From JABMPO01 sp964539785 (GTDB lineage Bacteria; Fidelibacterota; Marinisomatia; Marinisomatales; TCS56), in assembly GCA_964539785.1 (NCBI GenBank), contig CAZIJQ010000078.1, forward strand, positions 1 to 8,949: a stretch of DNA of 8,949 nt, written 5' to 3'. This document shows, piece after piece, positions 6,337 to 8,949 of the stretch; the first letter of the stretch is position 1; each line of letters starts with the position of its first letter. The notes beneath the pieces are model-generated. The model was given only the letters and a program-made list of their open reading frames with translations. It was not told where the DNA came from and made no database searches. The position numbers were made by a program, and so were the translations under genes.

Positions 6337-7290
6337 TTAATCCAGGAATCCATTTTCCCGCAGCCATTCGTCGGAAACAAATTTGGACAGGTAATTGCGA
6401 ATATTGTCCGGCAGTATCGCCAGGCACTTCTGACCTTTTTTCAGCGACTTGGCTGCCTTGATAGCTCCCCATGCCACAGCTCCACTGGAGCCGCCAACCA
6501 ATAGACCTTCTTCTTTGATCAATCTCCGCGCCATCAGAAATGAATCTTTGTCGTTGGTTTTAATGTATGTGTCAACCAGCTCATTGTCCAGAACATCGGG
6601 ATAAAAATCATAGCCGATGCCTTCCACGAGGTAGCTGAATATTTCATTACCACCGCCTAAAATTGACCCTTCCGGATCGACACCAACAATCTGTATCTCA
6701 GGATTCACTTCCTTGAGACGGCGGGCTAAGCCGGTAATGGTTCCACCGGTGCCGACACCAATCACTACCATATCCAGATTAGTGCCGAACTCGTCGATAA
6801 TCTCCTGAGCGGTGCCAAAATAATGAGCATCCGGATTATCCGGATTGGTGTACTGATCAAGAATTACGGAGCCGGGTATTTCCTGCTGTAGTCGCTTAGC
6901 AACATTGGCTTCACTTTCAGGTGAATCATGAGCAGCGCCCGTTGGTGTGCGCACAATTTTCGCTCCCAAGGCTTCCAGCACAACTTGCTTTTCCTGACTC
7001 ATTTTATCCGGCATCGTAATAATCAGATTGTAACCTAAAGCGGATGCGGTTATAGCCATTCCGATACCTGTATTACCAGAAGTCGGTTCGATCAGAGTAT
7101 CACCGGGTTTGATGCGGCCGGCTTTTTGAGCTTCAATAATCATTCGGACGCCGATACGGTCTTTCAGGGAACCACCGGCATTTAGAAATTCACATTTGCC
7201 AAATAATTCACATTCCAGTTCCTCGCCAACCGAATTAAGTCTAACGACCGGAGTATTGCCGATCGCCTGGGTAATATTATCTAATATCAT
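6337..7290 (-). CDS. cbs: PLP-dependent cystathionine beta-synthase / cysteine synthase family enzyme
   Basis: A 317-residue fold-type II PLP enzyme of sulfur amino-acid metabolism. Lys43 in GGSLKDR is the expected Schiff-base lysine. SGNTG (71-75) should hold the substrate carboxylate, GTGGT (180-184) the PLP phosphate, and Ser268 in GGSSG the pyridine nitrogen. It reads more like cystathionine beta-synthase (serine plus homocysteine to cystathionine) than O-acetylserine sulfhydrylase CysK. The CBS-like stretches are FGKCEFLNAGGS, HDSPES, ILDQYTNP, VGVDPEGSI, EGIGYDF and the KTND segment, which match my recollection of the animal enzyme. It lacks the N-terminal haem-binding extension and the C-terminal CBS-pair domain of that enzyme, so it is a catalytic core alone. 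The family is certain; the exact reaction is not, since CBS-like bacterial enzymes can also make cysteine or H2S. No Shine-Dalgarno is obvious before the ATG at 7290. The gene diverges from the SDR gene and no other sulfur gene is in the window. Confidence 0.9.
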   Translation of the reverse strand: MILDNITQAIGNTPVVRLNSVGEELECELFGKCEFLNAGGSLKDRIGVRMIIEAQKAGRIKPGDTLIEPTSGNTGIGMAITASALGYNLIITMPDKMSQEKQVVLEALGAKIVRTPTGAAHDSPESEANVAKRLQQEIPGSVILDQYTNPDNPDAHYFGTAQEIIDEFGTNLDMVVIGVGTGGTITGLARRLKEVNPEIQIVGVDPEGSILGGGNEIFSYLVEGIGYDFYPDVLDNELVDTYIKTNDKDSFLMARRLIKEEGLLVGGSSGAVAWGAIKAAKSLKKGQKCLAILPDNIRNYLSKFVSDEWLRENGFLD

Positions 7291-7296
7291 AGTTCT

Positions 7297-7348
7297 TATT
7301 TCATTGGATTGTTGCGGATATTGCAGGCTAAATTTCTAAAATGAAATA
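7297..7348. promoter_or_regulatory. Nine-base inverted repeat in the divergent promoter region
   Basis: TATTTCATT (7297-7305) and AATGAAATA (7340-7348) are perfect inverted arms 34 bases apart in the 114-base gap between the divergent cbs-like and SDR genes. A direct repeat of TTTCTAAA (7333-7340 and 7352-7359, offset 19) overlaps one arm. These could be regulator half-sites serving one or both genes, but the region is AT-rich and chance cannot be excluded. Confidence 0.25.
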
Positions 7349-7351
7349 CAT

Positions 7352-7380
7352 TTTCTAAAGGATTTTAAAATATTTATCAA
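7352..7380 (-). promoter_or_regulatory. Putative promoter of the CBS-like gene
   Basis: On the reverse strand, TTGATA (7375-7380, 5 of 6 to the -35 consensus) is 17 bases from TAGAAA (7352-7357, 4 of 6 to the -10 consensus). Initiation near 7345 would give a leader of about 55 bases. I saw no comparable pair for the rightward SDR gene. Confidence 0.33.
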
Positions 7381-7392
7381 ACAAATAAAAAA

Positions 7393-7397
7393 GAGGG
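7393..7397 (+). promoter_or_regulatory. Shine-Dalgarno of the SDR gene, fixes the start at 7405
   Basis: GAGGG lies 7 bases before the ATG at 7405. An in-frame GTG immediately upstream at 7402 would have only 4 bases of spacing, so the ATG is the better start. Confidence 0.7.
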
Positions 7398-7404
7398 ATA
7401 TGTG

Positions 7405-8148
7405 ATGAATCGTTTACAGAATAAAATTGCGGTTGTTACCGGGGGTGCCCGGGGGATTGGTAAAGCAACCGCAGAGAAATTTGCGGCTGAAGGTGCCACG
7501 GTCATTATTGCCGATTTCGACGATGAGAATGGGCTGAAAACCGCAAATGAAATTTCGGGAAATGGTGGAACAGTTGATTTTGTAAAAGTTGATGTCAGTG
7601 ACTCGAAAAGTGTGGGGAATCTTTTTGGAATGATCGAGCAGAATTATGGCCGGGTCGATATTTTGGTGAATAATGCCGGTATTTTAATGGATAGCACGCT
7701 GAAGAAAATGGATGAAGATAAGTTTGATAAAGTCATCGACGTTAATCTGAAAGGCGTATATCTGTGCACACAGGCCGCGGTAGCGCTGATGGATCCGGAA
7801 AAAGGTGGTGTAATTCTCAATGCGTCATCGGTGGTGGCTCATACCGGTAATTTTGGACAATCTAATTATGTGGCCACCAAGGCCGGTGTAATCGGAATGA
7901 CTAAAGTCTGGGCACGGGAATTGGGGCGGAAAAATATTCGTGTAAATGCCGTCGCCCCTGGATTTATAAAAACCGATATGACTGTCGGTATCCCCGAAAA
8001 AGTTATGGATATGATGCTGCAGCGTGTTCCTTTAGGCCGAATGGGCGAAGGAGCTGAAGTGGCCGATGCTTATTGTTTCCTGGCCAGTGATGAAGCCAGT
8101 TATATCACCGGGGCTACTCTTAATGTGGATGGTGGAACGGTTACCTGA
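7405..8148 (+). CDS. fabG: Short-chain dehydrogenase/reductase, FabG (3-oxoacyl-ACP reductase) type
   Basis: A complete 247-residue classical SDR, the usual FabG length. The nucleotide-binding TGGARGIG is at 12-19, NNAG at 89-92, and the catalytic set is Asn114, Ser142, Tyr155 and Lys159 (NASS, then SNYVATKAG). PG (185-186) and the NVDGG ending near the C-terminus are typical. In fatty-acid synthesis FabG reduces 3-oxoacyl-ACP with NADPH. Here Asp37 sits at the end of the second strand (VIIADFDD), where an acidic residue usually favours NAD(H). The protein may thus be an NAD-linked 3-hydroxyacyl-CoA, acetoacetyl-CoA or other alcohol dehydrogenase rather than the fatty-acid FabG. No acpP, fabD or fabF is next to it, which weakens a specific fatty-acid role. 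It is a single-gene unit, diverging from the CBS-like gene and closed by a hairpin. Family call near certain, substrate open. Confidence 0.92.
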   Translation: MNRLQNKIAVVTGGARGIGKATAEKFAAEGATVIIADFDDENGLKTANEISGNGGTVDFVKVDVSDSKSVGNLFGMIEQNYGRVDILVNNAGILMDSTLKKMDEDKFDKVIDVNLKGVYLCTQAAVALMDPEKGGVILNASSVVAHTGNFGQSNYVATKAGVIGMTKVWARELGRKNIRVNAVAPGFIKTDMTVGIPEKVMDMMLQRVPLGRMGEGAEVADAYCFLASDEASYITGATLNVDGGTVT

Positions 8149-8172
8149 TCCTGTTGTGATATAGTAAATTAA

Positions 8173-8205
8173 AAGAGCCCGATGTCGTCACAGCACCGGG
8201 CTCTT
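8173..8205. terminator. Bidirectional hairpin terminator between the SDR and hsp20 genes
   Basis: AAGAGCCCG (8173-8181) pairs with CGGGCTCTT (8197-8205) over a 15-base loop, and a further TG/CA pair is possible inside past one mismatch. Read leftward it is followed by TTTTAATTT, a good U-run for hsp20. Rightward the run is weaker (CTGTTTC). It lies 24 bases past the SDR stop and 22 bases past the hsp20 stop. Confidence 0.8.
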
Positions 8206-8227
8206 CTGTTTCAGGGAGGGTATATTT

Positions 8228-8668
8228 TTAAGCTACTTTAATTTCAATCTCTTTGGGTTTGGCAATTTCAGCTTTGGGAAGATCAATGGTGAGAATCCCA
8301 TTTTTGAATTTGGCACTGATTTTATCTTCAATTACCAGTTCCGGGAGGCGGAAGCAGCGTTTGAAAGTACCAGATAATCTTTCACGACGGTGATAATTGG
8401 CGGAATCAGCGCTGTTCTCAACGGTTCTTTCACCGGTGACAGTCAGCACGTTTTCTTTCACGTTGATATGAACATTCTTTTTGTCTACACCGGGTAAATC
8501 AGCGGAAACACTGTATTTATTATCATCTTCGGAAATATCGACTGATGGTGTCCAGTTGGTAGAACTTCTATCAAGGTTCGAATCTTCATTGAAAAACTCA
8601 CGATAGATTCGATCAAAACTGTTCCAGGATCTTAAGGCTGTGGTTGGATGCCATTTTACTAAGGTCAT
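8228..8668 (-). CDS. Small heat-shock protein, Hsp20/alpha-crystallin family
   Basis: A 146-residue cytoplasmic holdase chaperone that would bind unfolding proteins as oligomers without ATP. The N-terminal arm (1-38) has the usual WNSFDRIYREFF pattern. The alpha-crystallin domain spans about 39-135, with WTPSVDISED, YSVSADLPGV, VLTVTGER, RRERLSGTFKRCFRLP and the hallmark NGILTIDLPK. The C-terminal IEIKVA supplies the I-x-I motif that docks neighbouring dimers. AAAGGAG 7 bases before the ATG at 8668 is a strong Shine-Dalgarno. No CIRCE element (TTAGCACTC inverted repeat) and no convincing heat-shock promoter are visible upstream. Length and motifs are normal. Confidence 0.96.
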   Translation of the reverse strand: MTLVKWHPTTALRSWNSFDRIYREFFNEDSNLDRSSTNWTPSVDISEDDNKYSVSADLPGVDKKNVHINVKENVLTVTGERTVENSADSANYHRRERLSGTFKRCFRLPELVIEDKISAKFKNGILTIDLPKAEIAKPKEIEIKVA

Positions 8669-8682
8669 AATAGTTCTCCTTT

Positions 8683-8949
8683 GTTTTAAGTTTTACTTAG
8701 CGTTCTTGGTATTCCATTGCACAAGCATAGTGCCCAATCAAATTCTCTGCCGTATTTACCGGGCTAAATTGTTAAATATTAATAATACCATCAGAATGGC
8801 AAAGCAGTCGGCAATATTTTCATACCCGGTCTGCAAACCAGTCATAAACATCAGTTCAATATTGAAATTCGTATTTAATACAAATTGTTTATCATAAAAA
8901 TGTATTTAATTATTATTACACAGAAATTGAATGAGATTCGGATTACGGC
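8683..8949. other. Upstream region of hsp20, no gene seen
   Basis: This AT-rich stretch should carry the hsp20 promoter and perhaps that of a gene beyond the right edge. The best pair for hsp20 on the reverse strand is TTGCCA with ATATTT at 17 bases, which is too weak to call. TTCAATATTGAA (8855-8866) is a perfect 12-base palindrome, but such sites are expected by chance in AT-rich DNA of this length. A rightward frame of 85 codons (8640-8897) overlaps the hsp20 start and shows no domain or ribosome site, so I do not treat it as a gene. Confidence 0.5.

Noticed and set aside
8715..8760. CIRCE or sigma32-type heat-shock control of hsp20
   Set aside because: No TTAGCACTC/GAGTGCTAA pair and no CTTGAA with CCCAT box at the right spacing; GCAC/GTGC arms here are only 4 bases.
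8855..8866. Perfect 12-base palindrome TTCAATATTGAA
   Set aside because: Palindromes of this length are expected by chance several times in AT-rich DNA of this size, and it is not placed on a recognised promoter.
8640..8897. Rightward 85-codon frame overlapping the 5' end of hsp20
   Set aside because: Its start lies in the opposite-strand hsp20 coding sequence. It lacks a Shine-Dalgarno and has no recognisable domain.
1..8949. CRISPR array, insertion sequence, prophage, toxin-antitoxin pair, tRNA or rRNA
   Set aside because: No regularly spaced repeats, transposase or integrase motifs, small paired ORFs or tRNA-like folds were seen in any intergenic stretch.

Overview
The window looks like ordinary chromosome from a Gram-negative bacterium of moderate, slightly AT-leaning composition. 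Three genes point to the FCB side of the tree. One is an outer-membrane beta-barrel protein with a POTRA-like N-terminus. One is a secreted subtilisin-like protease ending in a dockerin-type calcium-binding module. One is a cystathionine beta-synthase-like PLP enzyme that resembles the eukaryotic catalytic core. Neomarinimicrobiota (Marinimicrobia) or a neighbouring candidate phylum is my best guess. That is inference from protein style only; there is no rRNA here to settle it.

Layout from left to right. Positions 1-220 hold the first 73 codons of a leftward helix-turn-helix protein that runs off the edge, with its own Shine-Dalgarno, a sigma70-like promoter and an inverted repeat over the -10 box. 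Positions 221-676 are non-coding and carry small repeats. A rightward block follows: the outer-membrane barrel protein (677-2377), uvrC (2494-4353) and the secreted S8 protease (4407-6266). A bidirectional terminator separates it from a leftward cystathionine beta-synthase/cysteine synthase family gene (6337-7290). A short-chain dehydrogenase of the FabG type diverges from that gene (7405-8148). A second bidirectional hairpin separates the dehydrogenase from a leftward Hsp20 small heat-shock gene (8228-8668). The last 280 bases hold no gene I can support.

The genes do not form one pathway. They are housekeeping and envelope functions: DNA repair, envelope biogenesis or transport, extracellular proteolysis, sulfur amino-acid metabolism, acyl or short-chain redox chemistry, and protein quality control. 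uvrC and the protease may be partly co-transcribed (53-base gap), but their functions are unrelated.

I found no defence island, mobile element, CRISPR array, biosynthetic cluster or other clearly new system. The items most worth a second look are small. An interspersed stem-loop repeat has an 18-base copy on each side of the barrel gene, and a perfect 16-base palindrome sharing its core sits inside the last codons of uvrC. The left-edge regulator has an inverted repeat over its promoter. The S8 protease has a non-canonical sequence where the oxyanion-hole Asn usually lies.
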